This document shows, piece by piece, positions 1-9,120 of a DNA stretch of 64,000 bases (the first letter of the stretch is position 1; each line of letters starts with the position of its first letter). Source of the DNA: an uncultured Agathobacter sp. (GTDB taxonomy: Bacteria; Bacillota; Clostridia; Lachnospirales; Lachnospiraceae); assembly GCA_934316545.1 (NCBI GenBank), contig CAKRDT010000004.1, forward strand, positions 20,766-84,765, written 5' to 3'. The position numbers and the translations under genes are program-made. Below the pieces are notes generated by a model, which was not told where the DNA came from, searched no databases, and saw only the letters and a program-made list of their open reading frames with translations.

Positions 1-705
1 TGCTCCCTTAGGTACCTTATCAGATGCCTTAGCGATCTTTGTTGGAGATCCCTTAAGACCAAGGTTCGAATCATCAACATCCTTAAGATCAGCTCTGCCC
101 CATACGGTTACTTCTTTGTCACAAGCATCGAAGATTCCGCCAGGAGTCATATATCTTGGCTCGTTTAACTCAGAAAGAGCAGTGATCAGGCAAGGCATCT
201 TAGCCTTGATCTCATGATATCTGTCCTCATACTGACGCTTAACGATAACGGAATCACCCTCAACCTTGATATCCTCTGCATAAGAGATTACCGGAAGTCC
301 AAGGTGCTCAGCGATCTGTGGTCCAACCTGTGCGGTATCACCATCGATAGCCTGACGTCCTGTGATGATCAGATCGTAATCAAGGTTACGAAGTGCTCCG
401 GCGATTGTTGTAGAGGTAGCCCATGTATCAGCTCCACCTAAAACACGGTCTGTTACGAGGATTGCATCGTCAGCGCCCATAGCCATAGCCTCACGAAGAA
501 CTGCATCAGCCTTTGGAAGACCCATTGTAAGAACGGTAACCTTTGCGCCAGTTGCATCTTTAATTCTAAGTGCTGCCTCAAGACCAGCCTTATCATCTGG
601 GTTCATGATGGCAAGCATTGCTGCTCTATCAAGTGTTCCATCCGGGTTGAACTTAACTCCACCCTTGGTATCAGGAACCTGTTTAATACATACTACGATA
701 TTCAT
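1..705 (-). CDS. etfB: Electron transfer flavoprotein beta subunit (3' end beyond the window)
   Basis: The N-terminal 235 residues of EtfB are visible, starting MNIVVCIKQVPDT; the usual length is about 260, so roughly 25 residues are cut off by the window edge. Family landmarks are the NPDD segment, the AMGADDAILV stretch and LIITGRQAIDGDTAQVGP, which contribute to AMP/FAD binding in this family. The ATG at 703-705 follows AGGAG at a good distance. EtfAB takes electrons from NADH and, complexed with butyryl-CoA dehydrogenase, couples crotonyl-CoA reduction to ferredoxin reduction. It is the fourth gene of the thl-hbd-bcd-etfB operon; etfA is expected next, off the left edge. The 189-bp gap to bcd is unusually long for this operon and contains three stem-loops. 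Confidence 0.96.
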   Translation of the reverse strand, partial: MNIVVCIKQVPDTKGGVKFNPDGTLDRAAMLAIMNPDDKAGLEAALRIKDATGAKVTVLTMGLPKADAVLREAMAMGADDAILVTDRVLGGADTWATSTTIAGALRNLDYDLIITGRQAIDGDTAQVGPQIAEHLGLPVISYAEDIKVEGDSVIVKRQYEDRYHEIKAKMPCLITALSELNEPRYMTPGGIFDACDKEVTVWGRADLKDVDDSNLGLKGSPTKIAKASDKVPKGA

Positions 706-773
706 GTATTATTATCTCCTTTTCTTCATTCTTGTTCTTTTGTATAACGAATTGTCTTAATGATACGGATCAG

Positions 774-892
774 ATATAAGCGGCACCGCTTATATCGTAT
801 AAAAAACTATCGTCTACAAAAGCAAGTCCCATTCGCGAAGCGAATTCTTAATGGACTTGCGCTCGTGATTGTGAAGGTACTGAACAATCACG
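774..892 (-). promoter_or_regulatory. Three consecutive stem-loops between bcd and etfB
   Basis: Three separate palindromes lie in the bcd-etfB gap. ATATAAGCGG at 774-783 pairs with CCGCTTATAT at 786-795. GCAAGTCC at 822-829 pairs with GGACTTGC at 853-860, with an inner TTCGC/GCGAA stem. CGTGATTG at 864-871 pairs with CAATCACG at 885-892, immediately after the bcd stop. None is followed by a clear U-run on the minus strand, so they look like RNA processing, stability or partial-termination elements rather than classical terminators. That role is inference; the palindromes are seen directly. Confidence 0.6.
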
Positions 893-894
893 AA

Positions 895-2049
895 TTATCT
901 TAATAATGCTCCAGAGATAACCATACGCTGAACTTCTGAAGTTCCCTCGTAGATCTCTGTGATCTTAGCATCACGCATCATACGCTCTACGTCGTACTCA
1001 CGGATATATCCGTATCCACCGAATAACTGAACAACTTCTGTTGTAACAGCCATAGCGGTCTCAGCTGCGAATAACTTAGCCTTAGCTGCTTCTACAGAAT
1101 AGGTCTTCTGTGTAGCCTTAGCCATAGCTGCCTTGTAAACAAGAAGCTGGGCAGCTTCAATTCTTGCTGCCATATCAGCAAGTTTGAACTGTGTATTCTG
1201 CTGCTGTGCGATGGAACGGCCGAACTGCTTTCTCTCCTTTGTATATGCGATACAACGATCTAAAGCGCCCTCTGCGATACCAAGTGCCTGAGCAGCGATA
1301 CCGATACGTCCACCATCAAGAGTGTGCATAGCGATAGGGAATCCTCTTCCTTCCGGTCCGAGTAATGCATCCTTAGGAATTCTGCAATCCTCGAAGATCA
1401 GCTCGTAGGTAGATGATCCACGGATACCCATCTTCTTCTCCTTGGTTCCGAATGAGAATCCAGGAGCACCCTTCTCTACGATAAATGCGGAGAAGTTCTT
1501 CTTCTTTCTGCCTCTCTTATCCTCGGTAATGCTTGTGATTGCAATGATAATGTATACATCTGCGACCTTACCGTTTGTGATGAAGCACTTGGATCCGTTA
1601 AGAACCCACTCATCTCCATCCAATACAGCCTTTGTCTGACATCCCTGTGCATCTGTACCTGCACCAGGCTCTGTAAGACCGAAAGCACCGATCTTCTCGC
1701 CCTTGGCAAGTGGAGCAACATACTTCTGCTTCTGCTCTTCTGTACCGTATGTCATAATCGGATCAATGCAAAGGGAGGTATGTGCAGAAACGATAACACC
1801 TGTAGTTCCGCAAACCTTTGATAACTCTTCTACACACATAACGTATGTAAGAGGATCACATCCCTGTCCGCCGTACTCCTTTGGTACCGGGATTCCCATG
1901 AATCCATATTTACCCATCTTTGCAACAGTCTCAGCCGGGAACTGCTCTGTCTCGTCAGTCTCCTGTGCAAGAGGTTTTACTTCTGTCTCAGCGAAGTCTC
2001 TGAAAAGACCGCGAGCCATCTCATGTTTCTTGTCTAAAGTAAAATCCAT
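895..2049 (-). CDS. bcd: Butyryl-CoA dehydrogenase
   Basis: 384 residues, the normal length for a short-chain acyl-CoA dehydrogenase. It reduces crotonyl-CoA to butyryl-CoA with FAD, in complex with EtfAB in the cytoplasm. Landmarks are the FAD-binding FGLTEPGAGTDAQG around residue 125, a C-terminal GGYGYIREY, and IYEGTSEVQRM. Glu368 in YEGT aligns with the catalytic base of short-chain acyl-CoA dehydrogenases. AAGGAG precedes the start. It lies 38 bp downstream of hbd and is clearly cotranscribed with it. Its position beside thl, hbd and etfB makes a butyrate-forming role much more likely than a role in amino-acid degradation. Confidence 0.97.
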   Translation of the reverse strand: MDFTLDKKHEMARGLFRDFAETEVKPLAQETDETEQFPAETVAKMGKYGFMGIPVPKEYGGQGCDPLTYVMCVEELSKVCGTTGVIVSAHTSLCIDPIMTYGTEEQKQKYVAPLAKGEKIGAFGLTEPGAGTDAQGCQTKAVLDGDEWVLNGSKCFITNGKVADVYIIIAITSITEDKRGRKKKNFSAFIVEKGAPGFSFGTKEKKMGIRGSSTYELIFEDCRIPKDALLGPEGRGFPIAMHTLDGGRIGIAAQALGIAEGALDRCIAYTKERKQFGRSIAQQQNTQFKLADMAARIEAAQLLVYKAAMAKATQKTYSVEAAKAKLFAAETAMAVTTEVVQLFGGYGYIREYDVERMMRDAKITEIYEGTSEVQRMVISGALLR

Positions 2050-2087
2050 GATTTTAACACTCCTTATTTTAAAATTTATTCTATTTC

Positions 2088-2960
2088 TTAGTTGGCATCA
2101 ATAGCTGTCTTAGTACGATCTGCGTTGTATACGTAGAATCCCTTACCAGACTTAACGCCAAGGTTTCCACCACGAACCATCTTACGGATGAGTGGGCAAG
2201 CACGATACTTGCTGTCACCTGTCTCATTGTAGAGAACATCCATGATTGCAAGGCAGATATCAAGACCGATGAAGTCACCTAACTCTAATGGTCCCATTGG
2301 ATGGTTAGCACCGAGCTTCATAGCTGCATCGATACCAGCGATATCAGAAACACCTTCCATCTTGATGAAAGCAGCTTCGTTGATCATTGGGATTAAGATA
2401 CGGTTAACTACGAAACCAGCAGCCTCGTTAACCTGTACCGGAGTCTTTCCGATTTCCTCAGCGATCTTCTTGATTGCCTCAACAGTCTCAGCAGGTGTAT
2501 TAACACCGGCGATAACCTCTACTAACTTCATACGGTCAGCAGGATTGAAGAAATGCATTCCGATCATTGGACGAGTAAGTCCGTTACCAATCTCTGTGAT
2601 AGAGAGTGAAGATGTATTAGAAGCGAAGATGCACTCTGGCTTAGCAATCTTGTCTAACTCAGCGAATGTTGTCTTCTTAACTTCCATATTTTCGAAAGCA
2701 GCCTCAACGATAAGATCGCAGTCTTTGCAGAGGTCTTCCTTTAAACCTGGAGTGATCTTAGCAAGGATTGCATCAACCTTCTCCTGTGTCATTTTCTCTT
2801 TAGCAACAAGTCTTGCATAACCCTTAGCAATCTTGTCCTTTCCGCCTTCAGCCCACTCCTGCTTGATGTCGCAGAGTGCAACTTCATATCCGTCTACCTG
2901 CGCGAATGCCTTAGCGATTCCCTGGCCCATTGTACCAGCACCGATAACTCCAACCTTCAT
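2088..2960 (-). CDS. hbd: 3-hydroxybutyryl-CoA dehydrogenase
   Basis: 290 residues. The N-terminal Rossmann fold carries GAGTMGQGIA (residues 7-16), followed by a helical C-terminal domain. The expected catalytic pair is visible as His136 (GMHFFNP) and Glu148 (KLVEVI), with SNTSS before them. It converts acetoacetyl-CoA to 3-hydroxybutyryl-CoA using NAD(P)H. It is the second gene of the butyrate operon. AGGAGG lies just upstream of the ATG. No crotonase (crt) gene lies between hbd and bcd or anywhere else in the window, so the dehydration step must be encoded elsewhere. Confidence 0.97.
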   Translation of the reverse strand: MKVGVIGAGTMGQGIAKAFAQVDGYEVALCDIKQEWAEGGKDKIAKGYARLVAKEKMTQEKVDAILAKITPGLKEDLCKDCDLIVEAAFENMEVKKTTFAELDKIAKPECIFASNTSSLSITEIGNGLTRPMIGMHFFNPADRMKLVEVIAGVNTPAETVEAIKKIAEEIGKTPVQVNEAAGFVVNRILIPMINEAAFIKMEGVSDIAGIDAAMKLGANHPMGPLELGDFIGLDICLAIMDVLYNETGDSKYRACPLIRKMVRGGNLGVKSGKGFYVYNADRTKTAIDAN

Positions 2961-3001
2961 TTTAAGTTCCTCCTAAAATAAATATTTATATTACATTTCA
3001 A

Positions 3002-3021
3002 GGGGATGCCTAAGCACCCCC
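3002..3021 (-). promoter_or_regulatory. Stem-loop between thl and hbd
   Basis: GGGG at 3002-3005 with TGC, and GCA with CCCC ending at 3021, form a compact hairpin in the 83-bp thl-hbd gap. On the minus strand it is followed by TTGAAATG rather than a U-run. It may stabilise the thl message or cause partial termination. Role inferred. Confidence 0.45.
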
Positions 3022-3043
3022 TATGTATTTCTATGGCAAATAA

Positions 3044-4228
3044 TTAGTATTTCTCAACGATTGTAGAGCAGCCCATTCCACCACCGATACACAGTGTAGC
3101 AAGACCTCTGTTAGATCCTCTCTTCTGCATCTCGTGTAACAGTGTAACAAGAATACGGCATCCTGAAGCTCCAACCGGATGTCCAAGTGCGATTGCACCA
3201 CCGTTAACGTTAACCTTAGACATATCGAACTTAAGGTCTCTTGCTACTGCGATAGACTGAGCAGCGAATGCCTCGTTAGCCTCGATCAGATCGAAATCGT
3301 CGATTGTAAGTCCTGTCTTAGCAAGAACCTTTCTTGTAGAAGCAACAGGTCCAACACCCATGATCTCCGGCTCTACTCCGCCAAGAGCTCCGGCTACCCA
3401 TGTAGCCATTGGTGTAACACCAAGCTCCTTAGCCTTCTCTTCGCTCATAACAACGATTGCTGCAGCACCATCGTTGATTCCGGAAGCGTTACCAGCTGTA
3501 ACCAGTCCGCCTTCCTTACCTGAGCAGCAACGTAACTTGCCAAGAGACTCAGCAGTTGTTCCAGGACGTGGTCCCTCATCTTTAACGAAATCAACCATTT
3601 CCTTCTTAACCTTAACCGGTACAGGAACGATCTCATCGTCAAATTTACCAGCTGCGATAGCAGCTTCGCACTTCTGCTGGCTGTTTGCAGAGAACTCATC
3701 AAGTTCTTCTCTTGTAATACCATACTTGTCACATACGTTCTCAGCAGTGATCATCATATGGTAGTGGTTGAATGCATCTGTTAATGCATCGTTAACCATT
3801 GTATCAATGATTGTTGCATTGTTCATTCTGTATCCAAAACGAGCCTTTGTCATAGCGTAAGGAGCCATAGACATGTTCTCCATACCACCAGCTACAACGA
3901 TATCAGCCTCGCCAGCCATAATCATTGTTGCAGCATCGTTTACACACTTAAGACCGGATCCACAAACTACGTTGATTGTGATTGCCGGAACCTCGATCGG
4001 TAAACCAGCCTTGATGGAAGCCTGACGAGCTACGTTCTGTCCCTGAGCTGCCTGAATTACACAACCCATCTTAACTTCGTCAACCATCTCCGGCTTAACG
4101 CCAGCTCTGTTTAAAGCTTCTTTAATTACGATTGCACCTAAATCTGCTGCTGGAGTATTGCTTAATGCTCCACCCATCTTGCCGATTGCTGTACGGCAAG
4201 CACCTGCTAATACAACTTTCTTTGCCAT
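3044..4228 (-). CDS. thl: Acetyl-CoA acetyltransferase (thiolase)
   Basis: 394 residues, a biosynthetic-type thiolase condensing two acetyl-CoA to acetoacetyl-CoA. The catalytic residues are visible: nucleophile Cys89 ([10 protein letters not shown]), His350 in [10 protein letters not shown], and Cys380 in CIGGGMG. It is the first gene of the butyrate operon, with a sigma-A-type promoter 63-91 bp upstream and AAAGGAG before the ATG. Starting the operon with thl and lacking a local crt differs from the clostridial crt-bcd-etfB-etfA-hbd layout. Confidence 0.97.
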   Translation of the reverse strand: MAKKVVLAGACRTAIGKMGGALSNTPAADLGAIVIKEALNRAGVKPEMVDEVKMGCVIQAAQGQNVARQASIKAGLPIEVPAITINVVCGSGLKCVNDAATMIMAGEADIVVAGGMENMSMAPYAMTKARFGYRMNNATIIDTMVNDALTDAFNHYHMMITAENVCDKYGITREELDEFSANSQQKCEAAIAAGKFDDEIVPVPVKVKKEMVDFVKDEGPRPGTTAESLGKLRCCSGKEGGLVTAGNASGINDGAAAIVVMSEEKAKELGVTPMATWVAGALGGVEPEIMGVGPVASTRKVLAKTGLTIDDFDLIEANEAFAAQSIAVARDLKFDMSKVNVNGGAIALGHPVGASGCRILVTLLHEMQKRGSNRGLATLCIGGGMGCSTIVEKY

Positions 4229-4290
4229 CTTTACGTTCTCCTTTAAATTGAACTTACGCCTGAGGCGCTGTTAATTTTTTAACAATGTCT

Positions 4291-4319
4291 ATATTACCAC
4301 ATTTTTCGCTTAAAATCAA
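4291..4319 (-). promoter_or_regulatory. Promoter of the thl-hbd-bcd-etf operon
   Basis: On the minus strand TTGATT (4314-4319) and TAATAT (4291-4296) are separated by exactly 17 bases, a good match to a vegetative sigma-70 promoter. No operator palindrome overlaps it. Confidence 0.6.
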
Positions 4320-4490
4320 TCCATTTTCCTAAGCCTTCTCAAAAAATTCACATAAATTTTAAAAACATGTACAAATTCATCAACATTGCATATAAAGTAC
4401 TTTTATGCTATATTAAAGATACTTTTAAAACATGTCCATGTGACGGCTTCAACAAAGACCGATCACGCATTTATTGGGAAGGTAATGATT

Positions 4491-5693
4491 ATGAAATTTG
4501 TTAAAACAGATCATCTAAAAGCCGGAATGCGCCTGGCAAAACCGATCTACAATAAAAATGGTGTCCTTTTGTATGACCGCAATTCAACACTGACAGAACC
4601 AGGAATCATCAGCGCCAGAAACTTTGGTCTGGTCGGTATCTATATTCTCGAACCGGCAGAACCTGTACCGCCACTTTCCCGTGAGGATCTGGAGTTTGAA
4701 CAGCTGCAGACGGTGTATATCTTCCAATTGCGTGAATGCCTTGAGCTCATCGGAAAACGGAAACGGATCGAACCGCTCCCGAAGCTTCTCGACAATATTA
4801 TGAATCATTACGGAGCACTTGACCACCGTGTGAACTTTAATCAGAATCTGAGAAGCAGCGACGATTTCATGTACAAGCATGCAATCAGCACCGCAATCCT
4901 TGTCTCCATGATCTCCTCACGGCTTCATTATGATGCTCTTCAACAGCACACACTCGCGGCTGCAGCTTTACTATATGACATCGGATATAGTCATGTACCG
5001 AAAAATATTCTCGATAAGGAAACCGGATTTTTATCCGCATCTGACCGTGAAGTAATCCAGCATGCTTTAGAGCGCGGAATCGAACCGCTCGGAATGTATC
5101 GTAATGACTTCGAATTTTTCCCGAGAGCGCTCGCATTAATGCAGGCTTATATCTATGCGGATTATCCGGATAAACTTGCAATCATGCCGGATGAAGAACT
5201 GCAGGATATGGTAAAGATTCTGCGTGTTGCAGACGAGTTTGATCAAATGACAGCCATGAACATCGGTCACGAACCGGTATCGGAGATCGCGGCGATGAAG
5301 ATTCTGCTCTCCGATCCAGATCGCTACGATAAACAGATCGTGTCCACACTCGCAGAATGTATTCATATTGTTCCGCAGGCAGCCAACATCGATCTGTCTA
5401 CCGGTGACAAAGGAATCGTTCTTGTCGAAAACGCCGAAAACTATATGCGTCCGATCATCCTTCGCCTCGGTGATAACAAGATCTATGATCTAAGTTCAGA
5501 ATCCGATTTTCGTAAGGTACAGATTCTTGATATCATGAAGACAATGGACAACCGTATCTCAGTTGATGAAGAAACGCTAAAACAGTTCGTCCCGGATGAG
5601 AAGTTAAAGGAACTTACTACAAAATTCCGTGAAAAATTAAGAAAGGTTCACGAACGCCAGGCTGCGCAGACAGGCACCAACACAAAACGATGA
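4491..5693 (+). CDS. HD-GYP-domain protein with degenerate metal site
   Basis: 400 residues from the ATG at 4491, chosen because GGGAAGG sits 8 bases before it; in-frame ATGs upstream lack a ribosome-binding site. Residues 1-55 (MKFVKTDHLKAGM) are the small N-terminal domain common in HD-GYP proteins. Residues 130-300 follow the HD-GYP layout, which in active members hydrolyses cyclic-di-GMP. However, the HD dipeptide is Tyr162-Asp163 (LLYDIGYSHVP), and the GYP loop reads YADYPDK. Loss of the HD histidine suggests a non-catalytic binder or receptor rather than a working phosphodiesterase. It is monocistronic and convergent with the phospholipid operon. Family assignment is firm; function is inferred. 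Confidence 0.8.
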   Translation: MKFVKTDHLKAGMRLAKPIYNKNGVLLYDRNSTLTEPGIISARNFGLVGIYILEPAEPVPPLSREDLEFEQLQTVYIFQLRECLELIGKRKRIEPLPKLLDNIMNHYGALDHRVNFNQNLRSSDDFMYKHAISTAILVSMISSRLHYDALQQHTLAAAALLYDIGYSHVPKNILDKETGFLSASDREVIQHALERGIEPLGMYRNDFEFFPRALALMQAYIYADYPDKLAIMPDEELQDMVKILRVADEFDQMTAMNIGHEPVSEIAAMKILLSDPDRYDKQIVSTLAECIHIVPQAANIDLSTGDKGIVLVENAENYMRPIILRLGDNKIYDLSSESDFRKVQILDIMKTMDNRISVDEETLKQFVPDEKLKELTTKFREKLRKVHERQAAQTGTNTKR

Positions 5694-5744
5694 CAATATC
5701 GCGTGCGCATACCACACACTCTCGCGCAGATGATGTGCCACATA

Positions 5745-5784
5745 AAAAACTCCGCAAGGGAACGCATCCCCACGGAGTTTTTTT
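5745..5784. terminator. Bidirectional terminator
   Basis: AAAAACTCCG (5745-5754) pairs with CGGAGTTTTT (5773-5782) around an 18-base loop, with T-runs on both strands. It serves the HD-GYP gene and the convergent PAP2 operon. Confidence 0.8.
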
Positions 5785-5806
5785 ACGGCAATATGCAGCC
5801 TGACAG

Positions 5807-6436
5807 TTATTCTTTTTCCGTGATCAGCCGGCCCGAAATAAAAAGTCCGGCTTCAAATACAAGGATTCCTCCAAACACATCAAGAAGCACATGCTGCTTA
5901 ACAAGCAGCGTCGATGCAAATACTCCAAGTGACATCACAACTGTGACTCCTTTGTACCAGTTCGGCACCTTCTTCATTGAAAATGCCGCATGAATACAAC
6001 ACCAGCTCTCCAGGCAATGAATAGACGGAAACAAATTGACCGGAGCATCCATGTGATAAATAAACTTTACAAGCCAGTCAAACACCCCCGTCCCCACTAC
6101 TTCCGGGCGCTCCATCGTTGTCGGGAGCAGCACGAAGAAAAGCAGGCAGAACAGTTTTGAGATCACATCTCCATACACGAAGCGGTAACAAAACGTCTTG
6201 CCTTCCCGCGCGATCAGCACATAGTTAATCATCCATTGCACAAACGCCAGCAAATAGAATACGATAAAAGGTGCAACAAACGGAAGCATCCGATCAATCG
6301 GAAGTTCCAGCGAATAAAATGTCAGATGATCCTTAAAAAATGCCACCCCTTCATAGACCGCCATATTGACCGCAACTGCTAAAACGAGCGGCCCCCACGC
6401 ATATCGCGGCACTATTTTTTCAATCCATCTTCGCAT
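5807..6436 (-). CDS. PAP2-superfamily membrane phosphatase
   Basis: 209 residues from the ATG at 6436, which overlaps the end of psd by 17 bases and is preceded by GGGGGAG. Several hydrophobic segments are visible. Two of the three PAP2 signature blocks are clear: LFPSIHC (the PSxH block) and STLLVKQHVLLDV (the S-x-H-x3-D block). The KX6RP block is only hinted at by ERPEV. PAP2 enzymes remove phosphate from lipid phosphates such as phosphatidic acid, phosphatidylglycerol phosphate or undecaprenyl pyrophosphate. As the last gene of a phosphatidylethanolamine operon, a phospholipid phosphatase or head-group transferase role is likely. The exact substrate cannot be read. Confidence 0.8.
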   Translation of the reverse strand: MRRWIEKIVPRYAWGPLVLAVAVNMAVYEGVAFFKDHLTFYSLELPIDRMLPFVAPFIVFYLLAFVQWMINYVLIAREGKTFCYRFVYGDVISKLFCLLFFVLLPTTMERPEVVGTGVFDWLVKFIYHMDAPVNLFPSIHCLESWCCIHAAFSMKKVPNWYKGVTVVMSLGVFASTLLVKQHVLLDVFGGILVFEAGLFISGRLITEKE

Positions 6437-7238
6437 AACCGATCGTCTCCCCCATCTGCACAGCAGTCTCTTTGCCAAACTGTGCATTTTTCAACAGATC
6501 CTCTCTCATCGTCACCTGATCCTTGCCGACAAGCACGATGATCGTGGATCCTCCATATTGAAACATGCCTTTTTCCTCACCGCGAACCACATACGCTTCC
6601 TGCTCATGATTGACGATTCTTCCGACAAGCATCGCACCGACCTCCATCTGCACGACCGTGCCAAACTCCGGTGTTTTGATCAGAGTGTATTCGCGGCTAT
6701 TCTGCGTAAATACCGGATACTGTGCAAGCGCAACCGGACGCACTGTATGAAGTAGTCCCGGAAGAAATACATTGCGGCTCTTCTTGCCGAAATCCACATA
6801 GCAATATCTATGATAATGATTCACACAAAGTCGAAACACCAGACAATATCCGTCCCTGTAATGTTCCGCAAGTTTTTGATTGCGAAGCAGCGATCCGACG
6901 GTATAACGACTCTGCTTTACCGGGAATATGGTGTCATCCCGGATTCTCCAGACAGACAGCAGTCCGTCACACGGTGCGATCAGATGCTTTTCATCCGTAT
7001 CAATCGGGCGAAATCCCGCCTTAATCTTCCGGGAAAAGAAATCGTTAAAGCTGATCACTCCATCCATCTCATAATCCGCGATACAGATTCCGTTTTTCTC
7101 TGCAAATGGTCGGATAAGAAAATGCGACAAATCCGAATCAAGGAATCTGCCGCATAATTTGGACACACCGGGGCGCGTCAACCCCTTGAGAATGACTCTT
7201 CCCGGTATTGTATGATACAAAAAATTCAATGCATCCAT
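6420..7238 (-). CDS. psd: Phosphatidylserine decarboxylase proenzyme
   Basis: 272 residues. It makes phosphatidylethanolamine from phosphatidylserine at the membrane. The self-cleavage site is visible as GGST at residues 229-232; Ser231 would become the pyruvoyl group of the alpha chain. FxxFFxRK (residues 65-72) and the VNHxHR-type block (CVNHYHRYCYVDFGKK) match the family. The site is GGST rather than the LGST of the Escherichia coli enzyme, as in many Firmicutes. It lies 9 bp downstream of pssA and overlaps the PAP2 gene, forming one operon. Confidence 0.94.
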   Translation of the reverse strand: MDALNFLYHTIPGRVILKGLTRPGVSKLCGRFLDSDLSHFLIRPFAEKNGICIADYEMDGVISFNDFFSRKIKAGFRPIDTDEKHLIAPCDGLLSVWRIRDDTIFPVKQSRYTVGSLLRNQKLAEHYRDGYCLVFRLCVNHYHRYCYVDFGKKSRNVFLPGLLHTVRPVALAQYPVFTQNSREYTLIKTPEFGTVVQMEVGAMLVGRIVNHEQEAYVVRGEEKGMFQYGGSTIIVLVGKDQVTMREDLLKNAQFGKETAVQMGETIGYAKMD

Positions 7239-7247
7239 CTGTGCCCT

Positions 7248-7952
7248 CTACTTTCCACACATAATCAGTTTGACCAAAAGCAATAGAAACTCAAGTGCTC
7301 CGAATGCGATCATGATCGCGATCGCAGCATTCTTTGGTTTCTTCAATTTAAACTTCGACAGGAAAAGAATTCCAACAACGATCATTACTCCAAAATACAT
7401 AAGAGTAAGGTCCGCCTTGATCAGAATATGTAAGATCATGACTGCCGGAAAGATCAGCGCGGCACTGGTTACTGGAAGTCCGGTATAAGCCTTTTCTCCA
7501 TTCTTGTCGCGATTCTGATCAGACTCCTCCATCACATTAAAATAGGCAAGACGGATCATCGCAGCGAGCACGTAAAGGATTGCAATTGTTGTCAGCACAC
7601 TCTGATAAATAATCGGATAGTTCTGCAATAAAGCGATCTTTGGTCCGGAGAACACCTGCAGCTGCATGCGGCTGCGGAACATCGCCATACCGATACACGC
7701 CGGAAGCACGCCGAACGCAATCAGATCCGCAAGGGAATCGATTTGGATTCCGAAGCGTTTCATCTCCGGAGTACGATCCTTTTTCATGCGCGCGACTTTA
7801 CCGTCGAACGTGTCACACAGCCCTGAAAAGAGCAAAAAGAACATTCCGAGATACGGATGCCCGATTCCGTTTAAGCACAGTATAATTCCTGCGGTTCCCG
7901 ACAGAATCGACAAATACGTCAGGATTACCGTATAATCATAAAATCCAATCAT
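7248..7952 (-). CDS. pssA: CDP-diacylglycerol--serine O-phosphatidyltransferase
   Basis: 234 residues with several membrane segments. The CDP-alcohol phosphotransferase signature is present as DTFDGKVAR, followed 12 residues later by GIQIDSLADL, giving the conserved aspartates. The neighbouring psd specifies serine as acceptor. It joins CDP-diacylglycerol and serine, the first step to phosphatidylethanolamine. Its ATG overlaps the stop of the upstream flippase-like gene (ATGA, 7949-7952), indicating translational coupling. Confidence 0.93.
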   Translation of the reverse strand: MIGFYDYTVILTYLSILSGTAGIILCLNGIGHPYLGMFFLLFSGLCDTFDGKVARMKKDRTPEMKRFGIQIDSLADLIAFGVLPACIGMAMFRSRMQLQVFSGPKIALLQNYPIIYQSVLTTIAILYVLAAMIRLAYFNVMEESDQNRDKNGEKAYTGLPVTSAALIFPAVMILHILIKADLTLMYFGVMIVVGILFLSKFKLKKPKNAAIAIMIAFGALEFLLLLVKLIMCGK

Positions 7953-9028
7953 TTCATTTTCTCCCTAGTGTTTTTCCTTCGTACCAGATAACCGATGAGA
8001 ACGGTCACCATACTTACAAATATGCAGACATAAAAGGACAATCCCCGGCTTAAGATTTCAAGCTGGTAGGCATCTGTTTTCTCCATCAACTGCCTGTAAC
8101 CATTGAGCATCAGGTAATCCGTGACACCGACACCACCCGGAACCGGCACACAGTTCGAACCAAGCACTACATAAATCTGCGTAGCCAGAAGACTCGGCAA
8201 CGTGCGGAGATTCCCATGCAACGCCGCAAACGAGACAATCGTTACCAGTATCTGCGACAGCCTCTGCAGAAAATTGAGCACATACACCTTGATCAGCATT
8301 GCTCTATTGTTAAAAATCAAGGAAACACACTGTCCATATTCTTCCAAAGCCTTATTGATCTTTTTTTCCAGCCTCTTTGCCAGCCTCTTACAGTGTATGC
8401 GGCGAAGAAACGCAGCAGTACCTTTCATTAATCTGCGCACGATTTCCTGCTTCTTAAGGAGCATATAAAACAGGATTGCAAGACCCAGTAATGCAAGCAT
8501 TCCACTTATGATCAACACTCTTCCGATCATGCTAAACTGAAGAAACAATCCCGGTGCAAAAACGAAATCCAACAGGCCAATCGTCACTACCGCAAGCGTA
8601 TACATCACAAGATTCAGCAATAAGGCCGCCATCACGGCAGTTCCCGGAATACCATCTTTCATCATGAAAAAGGCGCTTGCCGGCTGCCCACCGGATGCAG
8701 AAGGTGTAATCGCCGAAAAATACACATCGGCCGCCGAATAGACAAATCCATGCATGCGCTTCACCGGATAACCCATATGGTTAACAATCACACGAACCGC
8801 CTCTCCCTCGAAGTAAATAAATCCAAGCATACACACCGCTGCCAGCATGATTCCCACACCGGACGCTTCGCGAATACTCTGCAGCAATTCATCAAAAGAG
8901 ATTCCACTGCCTTTGAATACGGCATAAATCGTCACGATTGCAAGAATCAGTGTGACGAAGAAACAAATTATTTTATTTTTGTTCTTTTGAAAGAATTCTT
9001 TTCTGTCCATATGATGCCATTTTACCAT
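7949..9028 (-). CDS. Lysylphosphatidylglycerol synthase TM-region (UPF0104/flippase-like) protein
   Basis: Up to 359 residues with seven to eight hydrophobic segments and a C-terminal RRKNTREKMK tail. The pattern (GGQPASAFFMM near residue 115 and GSNCVPVPGGVGVTDYL near residue 300) is that of the membrane domain of MprF/YbhN-type lipid flippases. No synthase domain is attached. The start could be the ATG at 9028 or, seven codons in, at 9010; neither has a strong Shine-Dalgarno sequence. As first gene of the pssA-psd operon, a role in moving aminophospholipids across the membrane is a reasonable inference. Confidence 0.8.
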   Translation of the reverse strand: MVKWHHMDRKEFFQKNKNKIICFFVTLILAIVTIYAVFKGSGISFDELLQSIREASGVGIMLAAVCMLGFIYFEGEAVRVIVNHMGYPVKRMHGFVYSAADVYFSAITPSASGGQPASAFFMMKDGIPGTAVMAALLLNLVMYTLAVVTIGLLDFVFAPGLFLQFSMIGRVLIISGMLALLGLAILFYMLLKKQEIVRRLMKGTAAFLRRIHCKRLAKRLEKKINKALEEYGQCVSLIFNNRAMLIKVYVLNFLQRLSQILVTIVSFAALHGNLRTLPSLLATQIYVVLGSNCVPVPGGVGVTDYLMLNGYRQLMEKTDAYQLEILSRGLSFYVCIFVSMVTVLIGYLVRRKNTREKMK

Positions 9029-9120
9029 AGCATGGTTGTGTATACAACTTAAGACTTCCTTAACGTCTTATGAAACGTGGTTCATAAAAGGCACACCTTG
9101 CTGCTTTTATCTTTCTAACT

